Assembly (NCBI RefSeq): GCF_024971095.1
Contig: NZ_CP069717.1
Span: 930,001 to 994,000, forward strand
From: Microbacterium neungamense
GTDB lineage: Bacteria > Actinomycetota > Actinomycetes > Actinomycetales > Microbacteriaceae
Direction: 5' to 3'
Length of the DNA stretch: 64,000 bases
This document shows, in pieces, positions 9,760-19,557 of this stretch. Each line of letters starts with the position of its first letter. Position 1 is the first letter of the stretch. A program made the position numbers and the translations under genes. The notes under the pieces were generated by a model. It made no database searches and was not told the origin of the DNA. It was given only the letters and a program-made list of their open reading frames with translations.

Positions 9760-10345
9760 ATGCCGAAGCGCCGCCAGCACCGACCGGACGGACTCCCGGA
9801 CGCGTTCACCGTCGCCCAGGGGAGACGGCACGGTCTGAGCGACGCCCGGCTGCGGCATCCGGAACTGCGCCGACCGCACCATGGCGCGCGGGCGTTCGGC
9901 GAACTCGACGCACCGGAGCCTGTGTCCACGGCGGACGGCCTCGCAGACTTCGCCGAGATCGAGCGGGCGTGGGGGCAGCACCGCACGCTGCTGCTCGGGC
10001 GCGTGCACGAGTATCTGCCGGCGCTGCCCGAGGGAGCGTTCCTCACCGGGTACGTCGCTGCGGTGCTGCAGCGTCTTCCGGTGCCGCTGCGACCCTGCCG
10101 CGGATGCCGGGGCGCCCGGCCGACCCGCAGGCGAAGGCGGTGGCCACCCGCGATCAGCTGGCCGTGTTCGCGGGGGCGAAGAGAGCACGCACCTCACCCG
10201 GGCGCAGCTCGCGCGCGACATCGACAAGTATCACGCGTACGCCGCTGCCGGATGGGACACCGTCCGGCTCACGAACGAGCTGGTGTTCCGTCAGGAGGCG
10301 GAGGCCCTGCGCCGCATCCGCGCGGCCCTCCGCCGCCGCGCCTGA
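9760..10345 (+). pseudogene. decayed AbiEi/DUF559-like endonuclease-domain gene
   Basis: From ATG 9760 the frame reads like the N-terminus of actinobacterial AbiEi-type/DUF559 proteins (PDAFTVAQGRRHGLSDARLR, then LLLGRVHEYLPALPEGAFLTGYVAAV). After about 10080 that frame becomes meaningless. The typical C-terminal end of the same family (THLTRAQLARDIDKYHAYAAAGWDTVRLT) resumes in another frame and stops at 10345. The span is only about 195 codons, shorter than the roughly 300 usual for such proteins, so both a frameshift and an internal deletion are likely. The family call is from pattern memory. Confidence 0.6.
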
Positions 10346-10434
10346 CCCCCCGTTTCCCGTTACTTTCTTCGTGACCCGTTCGGCGGCCATGCTGGGCGGT
10401 GACGGCCTGCCGGGCCCGGCATGATTGCTGCCCC

Positions 10435-10589
10435 CTGTCCTCGATGATCCGGGGGGTGTTGTCACCGGGCCTGGTTGGCGGTGTGTGATCGCTGATAGGG
10501 GCTGGACCCGAGCATGCTCGAGGCCGTTCGTAACGTGGATGCCGAGACGCGCCGCCGCGGACGCCGTCACGAGTGAAGCGGAGGACGAA
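10435..10589 (+). ncRNA. candidate bridge RNA region of the IS110 element
   Basis: About 155 nt of noncoding sequence between the left end and the transposase GTG. IS110 elements encode a structured bridge RNA there whose loops pair with target and donor DNA. Visible structure includes GGTG/CACC around a TTGT loop (about 10454-10465) and a 12-bp palindrome CGAGCATGCTCG (10509-10520). The RNA ends and guide loops are not assignable by eye. Confidence 0.35.
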
Positions 10590-11807
10590 GTGGTCACCAG
10601 CATCGACAGATACGACGAGGTCGACGTGTTCGTTGGGCTCGACGTCGGCAAGGGCGAGCATCACGCGGTCGCGCTCGACCGGGAAGCCAAGCGACTATTC
10701 GACCGAGCACTCCCGAACGACGAGCGCCAATTGCGGGCGGTGATCGACCAGCTCGCCTCGCATGGCGTGGTGCTGCTGGTCGTAGATCAACCCGCGACGA
10801 TCGGTGCACTCCCGGTCGCGGTCGCGCAAGCCGCAGGTGCTCTCGTCGGTTACCTGCCGGGGTTGGCGATGCGGCGCATCGCGGATCTGCATCCCGGTGA
10901 GGCGAAGACCGACGCGAGAGACGCGGCGATCATCGCCGAAACGGCCCGCACCATGCCGCACACGCTCCGGTCGATCCAGGTCGCCGACGAGAAGGTCGCG
11001 GAGCTGAGCATGCTCTGCGGGTTCGACGACGACCTCGCCGGTCAGATCGTCCAGGTCTCCAACCGGATCAGGGGTCTGCTCACCCAAATCCACCCGGCGC
11101 TGGAACGCGTGCTCGGGCCGCGGCTGGATCACCCCGCGATCCTGGACCTGCTGCAGCGCTACCCGTCGCCGGCGGCGATGAAGACTGCGGGTGAGAAGCG
11201 GCTAGGGAACCGGCTGCTGAAGAACGCGCCCCGCAAAGGTCGTGTCTGGGCGGCAGAGATCATGACCGCGCTCGGCGAGCAGACCGTCGTGGTGACCGGC
11301 ACCGACGCCGCCGCGCTGGTGCTCCCCAGGCTCGCAGAGCAGCTCCAGGCGTTGCGACGGCAGCGTGATGAGATCGCCATCGAGGTCGAGAAGATCGTCG
11401 ACGCTCACCCTCTTCAACCGGTCCTGACGAGCATGCCCGGAGTCGGCGTCAGGACCGCAGCCCGGCTCCTCACCGAAGTCACCACCAAGACCTTCGCCAC
11501 TGCCGGGCACCTCGCCGCCTACGCCGGCCTCGCACCCGTGACCCGACGATCCGGCACCTCGATCCGCGGCGAGCATCCCTCCCGGCGCGGGAACAAGATC
11601 CTGAAACGGACCATGTTCCTCTCCGCGTTCGCCGCACTCCGAGACCCCGAATCACGCGCCTACTACGACCGCAAGATCGCCCAAGGCAAACGCCACAACC
11701 AGGCCCTCATCGCCCTAGCTCGACGCCGATCCGACGTCCTCTACGCCATGCTCCGCGACGGCACCCTCTACCAACCGCGACCAGCCCAACCCGCCCTCGC
11801 CGCTTGA
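10590..11807 (+). CDS. IS110-family transposase (DEDD recombinase)
   Basis: A 405-residue protein. The N-terminal RuvC-like DEDD domain begins [17 protein letters not shown] and has the later acidic block [17 protein letters not shown] coiled-coil linker follows (about residues 230-290). The C-terminal Transposase_20-type domain contains [15 protein letters not shown] and [14 protein letters not shown], where the catalytic serine is expected. I chose GTG 10590 because GGAGG lies 5 nt upstream; the open frame extends further upstream without family-like sequence. The gene looks intact, so the element may still be active. Confidence 0.9.
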   Translation: MVTSIDRYDEVDVFVGLDVGKGEHHAVALDREAKRLFDRALPNDERQLRAVIDQLASHGVVLLVVDQPATIGALPVAVAQAAGALVGYLPGLAMRRIADLHPGEAKTDARDAAIIAETARTMPHTLRSIQVADEKVAELSMLCGFDDDLAGQIVQVSNRIRGLLTQIHPALERVLGPRLDHPAILDLLQRYPSPAAMKTAGEKRLGNRLLKNAPRKGRVWAAEIMTALGEQTVVVTGTDAAALVLPRLAEQLQALRRQRDEIAIEVEKIVDAHPLQPVLTSMPGVGVRTAARLLTEVTTKTFATAGHLAAYAGLAPVTRRSGTSIRGEHPSRRGNKILKRTMFLSAFAALRDPESRAYYDRKIAQGKRHNQALIALARRRSDVLYAMLRDGTLYQPRPAQPALAA

Positions 11808-11824
11808 CAGAGGACATAGGGGCA

Positions 11825-11844
11825 CCCCCCATACGCAAAGGGGG
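11825..11844 (-). terminator. hairpin downstream of cysE
   Basis: A CCCCC/GGGGG stem (within 11825-11830 and 11840-11844) with a 9-base loop, 16 bp past the inferred original cysE stop and next to the IS right end. No T-tract is present. Confidence 0.35.
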
Positions 11845-11859
11845 CGGATCGTCGCGGGG

Positions 11860-12431
11860 TCAGATCGTGTAGTCGGGGCGGAGAGGAGCAGGGCGCGCGC
11901 GTCGGCGGTGGACGAGCCGGTGCGCGGCCGGGCGGGGACGCCGGTGAGCACGCTGTCCGGCGGCGCATCCCTGGTCACCACGGCGTTCGCGCCGATCACC
12001 GAGCGGGCGCCGATCGTGATCGGGCCGAGGACCTTCGCGCCGGCGCCCACCGCCACCCCGTCCTCGAGGGTCGGATGCCGCTTGCCGCCGTCCCGGGTGC
12101 GGCCGCCGAGCGTCACGCCGTGGTACAGCATCACGTCGTCGCCGACCTCGGCGGTCTCGCCGATCACCACGCCCATGCCGTGGTCGATGAACAGCCGGCG
12201 GCCGATCGACGCCCCGGGGTGGATCTCGATGCCGGTCAGCCAGCGGGTGAGCTGCGATCCCGCCCGCGCGAGGAAGCGCACCCGGCGCCGCCACAGCGCG
12301 TGCCACACCCGGTGCGCCCACACCGCGTGTAGCCCCGGGTACAGCAGCGCGATCTCCAGACCGCTCCGGGCGGCCGGATCGCCGCGCCGGGCGGCCTCCA
12401 CGTCCTCGCGCAGGCGGCCGATGACGCCCAT
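11860..12431 (-). CDS. cysE: serine O-acetyltransferase, C-terminal end frameshifted
   Basis: CysE acetylates serine with acetyl-CoA, the first step of cysteine synthesis. The left-handed beta-helix is intact ([32 protein letters not shown], then LYHGVTLGG and [14 protein letters not shown]). ATG 12431 overlaps the cysK stop by one base. The frame then misses the expected end: a PDYTI-stop at 11860 is encoded one frame over, and the span of 572 bp is one base short of a multiple of three. As written, the frame instead runs on to 11715, into the IS (238 residues). The damage is near CCGCCCCGAC (about 11870-11885), after the catalytic domain, so activity may survive. Confidence 0.85.
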
Positions 12432-13369
12432 CAGTCCTCGCGCAGGTCCTCGAACAGCGCGGTGGAGATGTAGCGCTCGCCCGTGTCGGGGACGACCGCG
12501 ACGATCGTCTTGCCCTCGTTCTCCGGCCGCGCCGCGACCTGCAGCGCCGCCCACACGACCGCACCGGAGGACATGCCGACCAGCAGCCCCTCGCGGGCGG
12601 CGAGGTCGCGCGAGACGCGCAGAGCGTCGTCGAAGTCGGCGGTGATGACCTCGTCGATCACGTCGCGGTCGAGGATCGCGGGCACGAAGTTCGGGCCGAT
12701 GCCCTGGATCTTGTGCGGCCCGGGGCGGCCCTCGGTCAGCACGGGGGAGTCCTTCGGCTCGACGGCGATCACCTTCACCTCGGGCTTCGCCTCCTTCAGC
12801 GCCTGGCCGGTGCCGGTCACGGTGCCGCCGGTGCCCACGCCCGCGACCAGGATGTCGACGGCGCCGTCGGTGTCGCGGAGGATCTCCTGCGCGGTGGTCT
12901 CGCGGTGGATCTGCGGGTTGGCCTCGTTCTCGAACTGGCGCACCCAGACGGCGCCCGGGGTCTCGGCGACGATGCGCTCGACCTCCTCGATGGCGCCCTT
13001 CATGCCCTTGGTCGGGTCGGTGAGCACGATCTCCGCGCCGAACGCCTTCAGCAGCACGCGGCGCTCCTTCGACATCGACGACGGCATGGTCAGGACGACG
13101 CGGTAGCCGCGCGCCGCGCCGACCATGGCCAGGGCGATGCCGGTGTTGCCGCTGGTGGACTCGACGATCGTGCCGCCGGGCTTCAGCTCGCCGGATGCCT
13201 CGGCGGCGTTGATCATGGCGATGCCGATGCGGTCCTTCACGCTGGCGGCGGGGTTGTAGTACTCGAGCTTGGCGAGCACGGTCGCGCCCGCGCCCTCGGT
13301 GACGCGGTTGAGGCGCACGAGCGGGGTGTTGCCGAACGCGGTGGTGATGTCGGGGTGGATGCCGGTCAT
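12431..13369 (-). CDS. cysK: cysteine synthase A (O-acetylserine sulfhydrylase)
   Basis: A 312-residue PLP enzyme turning O-acetylserine and sulfide into cysteine. The PLP lysine is in [11 protein letters not shown] (about residue 44), the substrate loop is [10 protein letters not shown], and the phosphate-binding glycine loop is [15 protein letters not shown] 13369 has AAAGG about 8 nt upstream; an in-frame upstream extension to 13474 lacks family sequence. A minus-strand TAGTCT (13410-13405) fits a promoter giving a leader of roughly 28 nt. The gene forms a two-gene operon with cysE, whose product normally binds CysK. Confidence 0.95.
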   Translation of the reverse strand: MTGIHPDITTAFGNTPLVRLNRVTEGAGATVLAKLEYYNPAASVKDRIGIAMINAAEASGELKPGGTIVESTSGNTGIALAMVGAARGYRVVLTMPSSMSKERRVLLKAFGAEIVLTDPTKGMKGAIEEVERIVAETPGAVWVRQFENEANPQIHRETTAQEILRDTDGAVDILVAGVGTGGTVTGTGQALKEAKPEVKVIAVEPKDSPVLTEGRPGPHKIQGIGPNFVPAILDRDVIDEVITADFDDALRVSRDLAAREGLLVGMSSGAVVWAALQVAARPENEGKTIVAVVPDTGERYISTALFEDLRED

Positions 13370-13479
13370 TGCGGGCCTTTCTCGGAGGCTGCGGATGCTG
13401 CACCAGACTACTTCCCGGGGTCGGCGGCCGTGCGTGCGCGGCGTAACGAAGCGACGCGAAGCGCGTGCCGGCATGCCCG

Positions 13480-13485
13480 TACCCT
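13480..13485 (+). promoter_or_regulatory. -10 element of leaderless prmC
   Basis: TACCCT followed by exactly 6 nt and ATG 13492. Confidence 0.5.
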
Positions 13486-13491
13486 GGATTC

Positions 13492-14348
13492 ATGCCCGAG
13501 ACCCTCGCCGCGCGCCTGCGCGCCATCGCCGCGCGGCTGGCCGCCGCCGGCGTGCCCGACCCCGTTGGGGACGCAGAGCTGCTGGCGGGTCACGTGCTCG
13601 GGCTCTCCCGAGGCGGCGTGCAGGCGGCGGTCGTCCGCGGGGATGCGCTGACGGATGCGGATGCCGCGGCGCTCGACGCCCTCGCCGCACGCCGTGCGGC
13701 GCGCGAGCCGCTGCAGCACCTCACCGGCATCGCGGCCTTCCGGCATCTCGAGCTGGCCGTCGGGCCCGGCGTGTTCGTGCCCCGCCCGGAGACCGAGACG
13801 GTGGTGCAGTTCGCGATCGACGCGCTGCTGAGCAGCCCGGACGAGGCGCCGATCGCGGTCGATCTCGGCACCGGCAGTGGCGCGATCGCACTGGCGATGG
13901 CGACCGAGGTGCCGCACGCGCGCGTCTTCGCCGTCGAGCTGTCCGAGGCGGCGCACGCCTGGGCGGCCCGCAACGTCGCAGGGACCGAGAACCTCACCCT
14001 CGTGCACGGCGATCTTGCGACCGCCCTCCCGGAGCTGGACGGCACGGTCGCCGTGGTCGTGTCCAACCCGCCGTACGTCCCCGATGACGCGGTGCCCCGA
14101 GATCCCGAGGTGCGCCTGTTCGACCCCGCGCAGGCGCTCTACGGCGGCGCCGACGGGCTGGACGTGGTCCGCGTGATCAGCCGCAGGGCGGCGGAGCTGC
14201 TCCGCCCCGGGGGATGCTCGTGCTGGAGCACGGCGAGCTGCAGGGCGAGGCGATCCGCGGCATCCTCACCGGCGACGGCTGGCGCGCGCCCGCCACGCAC
14301 CAGGACCTGACCCGGCGCGACCGGGCGACGACGGCGCTGCGCGCCTGA
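13492..14348 (+). pseudogene. prmC: release-factor glutamine methyltransferase, frameshifted as written
   Basis: PrmC methylates the glutamine of the RF1/RF2 GGQ loop. The N-terminal helical domain, the SAM-binding DLGTGSGAIALAMA, and the catalytic VVVSNPPYVPDD are in frame. After LLRPGG the frame goes wrong: the run CCCCGGGGG (about 14204-14212) seems one G short. Beyond it the correct ending (MLVLEHGELQ, then a stop at 14346) lies in another frame. The span of 857 bp is one base short of 286 codons. As written, translation stops at 14310 with a wrong tail. The motif-bearing part is intact, so this may be a sequencing slip. Confidence 0.85.
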
Positions 14349-14465
14349 CCGGCGTCGCGGCCGCCTCGCGGCCGCCGGCCCGGCACCGCCTCGCGCGCCG
14401 CCGGCGCGGCACCGCCCCTGCCTGAGGACGGCCGGCCGACCGCGCCGCGTAGACTGGGATCCGCC

Positions 14466-15161
14466 ATGTCTTCCGCCTTCGATTGCCGCGACGAGGCCCA
14501 GCTCCTCGCCGGCATGCGCCACTCCCGTCAGGCCATCGCCCGCGGCGAGCTCGTCGTGATCCCCACCGACACCGTGTACGGGATCGCCGCCGACGCCTTC
14601 TCGCCGTCCGCCGTGCAGCGCCTGCTGGACGCCAAGGGCCGCGGGCGCGACATGCCGCCGCCCGTCCTCGTCGCCGGCCCCGACACCCTCGCCGCACTGG
14701 TGGAGCGGGTGCCCGAGCCGGTGCAGCGCCTCGTGGACGCGTTCTGGCCCGGAGGGCTCACCATCGTCCTGCCCGCGCAGCCGTCGCTGGTGTGGGACCT
14801 CGGCGAGACCAAGGGCACCGTCGCCGTGCGGATGCCGGACAACCGGATCGCCCTGGAGCTGCTGGCGGAGACCGGCCCGCTGGCCGTGTCCAGCGCGAAC
14901 CTCACCGGCCGCGAGGCGGCCATCACCGCCGCGAACGCGCAGGAGATGCTCGGCGACAGCGTGGCGGTCTACCTCGAGGCCGGGTTCAGCGAGACCGGCA
15001 TCCCCTCGACCATCGTCGACGCCACCTCCCTGGTCGGCGACGCCGAGAAGCCGGTGGTGCGCATCCTCCGCGACGGCGCCGTGACCCGCGAGCAGCTCGA
15101 GGGCGTGCTCGGCGAGCTCCTGGAGCCGGAGGAGCAGCCCGGCCCGGACGGCTCGGCGTGA
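14466..15161 (+). CDS. tsaC: L-threonylcarbamoyladenylate synthase
   Basis: A 231-residue YrdC/Sua5-domain protein making threonylcarbamoyl-AMP for the t6A37 modification of tRNAs. Typical features are the N-terminal VIPTDTVYGIAADA, the KGRGRDMPPPVLV segment, and SSANLTGREA. ATG 14466 lies 10 nt after a TAGACT (14450-14455). The stop overlaps the next gene's GTG. It is the short TsaC form with a brief acidic tail. Confidence 0.92.
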   Translation: MSSAFDCRDEAQLLAGMRHSRQAIARGELVVIPTDTVYGIAADAFSPSAVQRLLDAKGRGRDMPPPVLVAGPDTLAALVERVPEPVQRLVDAFWPGGLTIVLPAQPSLVWDLGETKGTVAVRMPDNRIALELLAETGPLAVSSANLTGREAAITAANAQEMLGDSVAVYLEAGFSETGIPSTIVDATSLVGDAEKPVVRILRDGAVTREQLEGVLGELLEPEEQPGPDGSA

Positions 15162-16405
15162 AGCAGTACCTCTTCACCATCATCCTGACGGCGACCATCA
15201 CGTTCGCGCTGTCCTGGGCGGTGTGGCGGCTGAGCCTGCGGTTCAAGCTCTACCCGGGCATCCGTGAGCGCGACGTGCACAAGACGCCGACCCCGCGCCT
15301 GGGCGGCGTGGCGATCTTCCTCGGCATCGCGGCCGCGATCGGCGCCTCCGCGGCGAACCCGTTCTTCGAGATCATGTGGTCGCCGCCGCAGACGATGTGG
15401 TCCGTGCTCGGCGCGGCGCTGCTGATCGCGGTGACCGGCGCGATCGACGACCTGTGGGACCTGGACTGGTTCATCAAGCTCGGCGTGCAGTTCCTGGCCG
15501 CGGGGGTGATCACCGTCGGGGGAGGGCTGCAGATCTTGTCGCTGCCGATCGGCGACATGATCCTCGTCTCCAGCTGGGTCAGCATCGGCGTGACCATGTT
15601 CGCGATCGTCATGGTGATGAACGCGGTGAACTTCATCGACGGCCTGGACGGTCTCGTCGCCGGCGTGTGCCTGATCGCGAACGGCGTCTTCTTCGTCTAC
15701 GCGTACATCCTCACCCGCGACTCGGGGGCGTCCAGCTACTTCAACCTGGCGACCTTCCTCGCGGCCGTGCTGATCGGCGCCTGCCTCGGCTTCCTCCCGC
15801 TGAACTGGAGCCCCGCCAAGCTGTTCATGGGCGACTCCGGCGCCCTGGTGATGGGCCTGCTGATGGCGACCTCCGCGGTGTCGCTCACCGGGCAGATGCC
15901 CGCCAGTGCCCTCGACCCCGAGCAGTTCGGCCGCTCCCAGCTGCTGGGCAGCTTCCTGCCGATCCTGCTGCCGCTCGTGGTGATCCTGCTGCCGCTGCTG
16001 GACTTCGGGCTCGCCGTCTTCCGGCGGATGCGCGCGGGGAAGTCCCCGTTCTCCCCGGACCGCAAGCACCTGCACCACCGGATGCTCGATCTCGGCCACC
16101 GCGACCGGGACGCCGTGCTGATCTTCTACGCCTGGACCGCCATCGCCTCGCTCGCGGTGCTGCTGATGTACATCGCGAGCAGTGAGGACTGGCCCGGCGG
16201 CTACCTCGTCGGGGTCGGCTTCGGCGTCCTCGGCGGCGCCGCCTGCCTGGTGGTCACGTTCAGCCCGACGCGGCGCCGGAGCGACCGCGCCGGCACGACC
16301 CGCGCCGCACCCCGGCCGACCGCACCGCCTGCCGCCCAGCCGACCACCCGGCCGACCACCCGGCCGACCGCCCAGCCCACCACCCAGCCCCGGGAGCCCG
16401 AATGA
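15158..16405 (+). CDS. WecA/TagO/MraY-family undecaprenyl-phosphate sugar-1-phosphate transferase
   Basis: A 415-residue membrane protein with about 10-11 hydrophobic segments. Family motifs are the PTPRLGG loop, the acidic AIDDLWDLDW, the catalytic NAVNFIDGLDGL, FMGDSGAL, and the cytoplasmic HLHHRMLDLGH loop. It should load a sugar phosphate onto undecaprenyl phosphate to begin a cell-wall glycopolymer. The nucleotide sugar is not predictable, though GlcNAc-1-P is usual for WecA/Rv1302 homologues at this position. The last about 45 residues are a Pro/Thr/Arg repeat (PTTRP, PTAQP). GTG 15158 overlaps the tsaC stop. Confidence 0.88.
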   Translation: MKQYLFTIILTATITFALSWAVWRLSLRFKLYPGIRERDVHKTPTPRLGGVAIFLGIAAAIGASAANPFFEIMWSPPQTMWSVLGAALLIAVTGAIDDLWDLDWFIKLGVQFLAAGVITVGGGLQILSLPIGDMILVSSWVSIGVTMFAIVMVMNAVNFIDGLDGLVAGVCLIANGVFFVYAYILTRDSGASSYFNLATFLAAVLIGACLGFLPLNWSPAKLFMGDSGALVMGLLMATSAVSLTGQMPASALDPEQFGRSQLLGSFLPILLPLVVILLPLLDFGLAVFRRMRAGKSPFSPDRKHLHHRMLDLGHRDRDAVLIFYAWTAIASLAVLLMYIASSEDWPGGYLVGVGFGVLGGAACLVVTFSPTRRRSDRAGTTRAAPRPTAPPAAQPTTRPTTRPTAQPTTQPREPE

Positions 16406-16896
16406 GCACCAGCCCCGTCTCCAGCACGCCGATCCTGCGCCGCACGCTGCTCTGGTCCGCCGTGGGCGCCGCGGCGCTGGCCGTCCTCGCCGGCGGGATC
16501 GGCTTCGCGGCGGCCGGCGCGGACGGACTGTGGAGCGGCCTGCTGGGCGTGCTCCTCGCCGTGGTGTTCCTCGCCATCACCGGCGCCAGCATCCTGTTCG
16601 CGAACCGCTGGTTCGGCGACCCGCTGTACGTCCAGCTGTTCTTCGCGATCGTGCTCGGCGGCTGGCTGCTCAAACTCGGCGTGTTCGTCGTGGTGATGAT
16701 CGTGCTCAGCGGTCAGCCGTGGATCGTGCCGATGGTGTTCTTCCTCTCCATCGTCGCGGGGGTGCTGATGTCACTCGTCGTCGACGTGATCGTGCTCACC
16801 CGGATGCGGCTGCCGCACGTGAGCGACGTCTCGCTGCCCACCCAGGCCCCCGAGGACACCGCCCCGGGCGAGCCCGGTCAGGGCCCCCGGGGCTGA
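16402..16896 (+). CDS. AtpI-like small membrane protein
   Basis: A 164-residue protein with four hydrophobic segments. ATG 16402 overlaps the preceding stop (ATGA). It sits just ahead of atpB, where actinobacteria carry the ATP synthase protein I/Rv1303-like gene, which is thought to help c-ring assembly. Sequence motifs are weak, so the call rests on topology (paired helices, a GGWLLKLG turn) and position. Confidence 0.6.
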   Translation: MSTSPVSSTPILRRTLLWSAVGAAALAVLAGGIGFAAAGADGLWSGLLGVLLAVVFLAITGASILFANRWFGDPLYVQLFFAIVLGGWLLKLGVFVVVMIVLSGQPWIVPMVFFLSIVAGVLMSLVVDVIVLTRMRLPHVSDVSLPTQAPEDTAPGEPGQGPRG

Positions 16897-16918
16897 TTCG
16901 GGGCGCCGCCGATTCTGA

Positions 16919-16966
16919 TAGGGTGGGGTGGTGCCCGCCGCTCGCCACGCGAGCGCTTGCGCCTGA
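16919..16966 (+). promoter_or_regulatory. ATP synthase operon promoter with leaderless micro-ORF
   Basis: TAGGGT (16919-16924) is followed by 6 nt and GTG 16931, which opens an 11-residue ORF (VPAARHASACA, stop at 16966). The atpB GTG is 33 bp further on. The spacing equals that of the leaderless genes in this window, so the peptide may be translated from the 5' end of the atp mRNA. Confidence 0.4.
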
Positions 16967-16999
16967 AGCACACGACCATCGTCGCCCCGGTGTTCACCG

Positions 17000-18113
<1,114 letters not shown>

Positions 18114-18140
18114 TCCACACCGACTTCTGAAGGAGACAGG

Positions 18141-18716
18141 ATGCTGAACGCTCTTGTCACGAACCTGGCCGCGGAGGGGGAGTCGGCGAACAACCCGCTG
18201 ATCCCCGCCTGGTACGACATCATCTGGTCGGGCCTGTGGTTCCTCGTCATCCTCCTCGTCGTGTGGAAGGTCGCCCTGCCGCGCCTGATCGCGATGCTCG
18301 ATGAGCGCTCCGCGGCCATCGAGGGCAACATCGCCAAGGCCGACGAGGCGCAGAAGCAGGCGGAAGCCGCGCTGGAGGAGTACACCCGCCAGCTGGCCGA
18401 GGCCCGCACCGAGGCCGGCGAGATCCGCGAGGCCGCCCGCGAGGACGGCAAGAAGATCATCGCCGAGGCCAAGGAGACCGCATCCGCCGAGGCGGCGCGC
18501 ATCACCGCCGCCGCGCACGCGCAGATCGAGGCCGAGCGCCAAGCCGCATTCGTCTCGCTCCGCAGCGAGGTCGGCACCCTGGCCATCGACCTGGCCGGCA
18601 ACGTCGTGGGCGAGACCCTCTCCGACGACGCGCGCGCCGCAGCCGTGGTGGACCGCTTCCTCGCGGACCTCGAGGCGTCCGAGACCGTCCGGCAGGCTCA
18701 GGGACCGGTGTCCTGA
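18141..18716 (+). CDS. atpF: ATP synthase F0 subunit b
   Basis: A 191-residue peripheral-stalk subunit. One membrane helix at about residues 25-48 ([16 protein letters not shown]) is followed by a long charged Ala/Glu-rich coiled coil. AAGGAG precedes ATG 18141, and the stop overlaps the atpH ATG (TGATG). Confidence 0.94.
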   Translation: MLNALVTNLAAEGESANNPLIPAWYDIIWSGLWFLVILLVVWKVALPRLIAMLDERSAAIEGNIAKADEAQKQAEAALEEYTRQLAEARTEAGEIREAAREDGKKIIAEAKETASAEAARITAAAHAQIEAERQAAFVSLRSEVGTLAIDLAGNVVGETLSDDARAAAVVDRFLADLEASETVRQAQGPVS

Positions 18717-19504
18717 TGGGCAGCGCGACCACTCAGGCACTCGCGGCGACGACGGACGCGCTTGCCGCGGAGTCGGGCCTCACCCTCGACAGCGCGGCGG
18801 AGCTGTTCGCGGCCGCGCGCACCGTGGGCGAGTCCGGACAGCTGAGCGGCGCGCTCGCCGACCCCGCGGCGCCCGCGCGGGCCCGCACCGCGCTCGCACA
18901 GGCCGTCTTCGCCGGCTCCTCCGCCCCCGTCCGATCCGTGCTGACCGCGGCCGTCGCCCAGCGCTGGTCCAGCGCCTCCGACCTCGTCGAGGGGATCGAG
19001 GAGCTGGCCATCCGCACCGCGGCGATCGCCTCGGTCGGAGACGACGTCGCTGCCGAGCTGTTCTCGGTCTCGCGCCTCGTCGCCGCGAACCCCGAGCTCG
19101 AGCTCGCCCTCGGCAGCAGGCTCGGGGACGCCGAGGCCAAGGGCGCTCTCATCGAGAAGCTGCTCGCCGGGAAGGCCTCGCCGGCCGCCGTGCTGATCGC
19201 CTCCTCGCTGGTGCGCCAGCCGCGCGAGCGCCGTGTGCGCCAGCTGCTGGGCCGCGCCATCCGGATCGTCTCCGCCCAGCGCAGCCGCACCGTCGCCACC
19301 GTGCACACCGCGACTCCGCTGAACGCCGAGCAGCAGACCCGCCTGCGCGACGCGCTCTCGCGCCGCTACGGCGGCGAGGTCTCGCTCAACGTGGTGTCCG
19401 ACCCCGGCGTCGTCGGCGGCCTGCGCGTGCAGGTCGGGGACGACGTCATCGACGGCAGCATCTCCGCCCGACTCGCCGACCTTCGCCAGAAGCTCGCGAG
19501 CTGA
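18716..19504 (+). CDS. atpH: ATP synthase F1 subunit delta
   Basis: A 262-residue subunit linking the peripheral stalk to F1. It resembles the actinobacterial delta form with an added N-terminal helical region, and ends in the conserved [23 protein letters not shown] block. ATG 18716 overlaps the atpF stop. Confidence 0.93.
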   Translation: MGSATTQALAATTDALAAESGLTLDSAAELFAAARTVGESGQLSGALADPAAPARARTALAQAVFAGSSAPVRSVLTAAVAQRWSSASDLVEGIEELAIRTAAIASVGDDVAAELFSVSRLVAANPELELALGSRLGDAEAKGALIEKLLAGKASPAAVLIASSLVRQPRERRVRQLLGRAIRIVSAQRSRTVATVHTATPLNAEQQTRLRDALSRRYGGEVSLNVVSDPGVVGGLRVQVGDDVIDGSISARLADLRQKLAS

Positions 19505-19557
19505 CAACGACTTGGCGCGGGGAACCGCGCGGACTCTCACATATCAAAGGGAAGACA

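Larger units (their letters stand above)
10430..11830 (+). mobile_element. IS110-family insertion sequence (approximate ends)
   Basis: The element is defined by its transposase and by imperfect matching ends: CCCCCTGTCCTC near 10431-10442 and GAGGACATAGGGG at 11812-11824. A TTGACA at 11805-11810 overlaps the transposase stop codon at the right end. In IS110 elements a -35 at the right end joins a -10 at the left end when the circle forms. The exact boundary and core bases cannot be fixed from one copy. Confidence 0.75.

Noticed and set aside
16310-16400. Repetitive DNA encoding PTTRP/PTAQP as a separate repeat element
   Set aside because: It is simply the low-complexity C-terminal tail of the WecA-like protein in frame.
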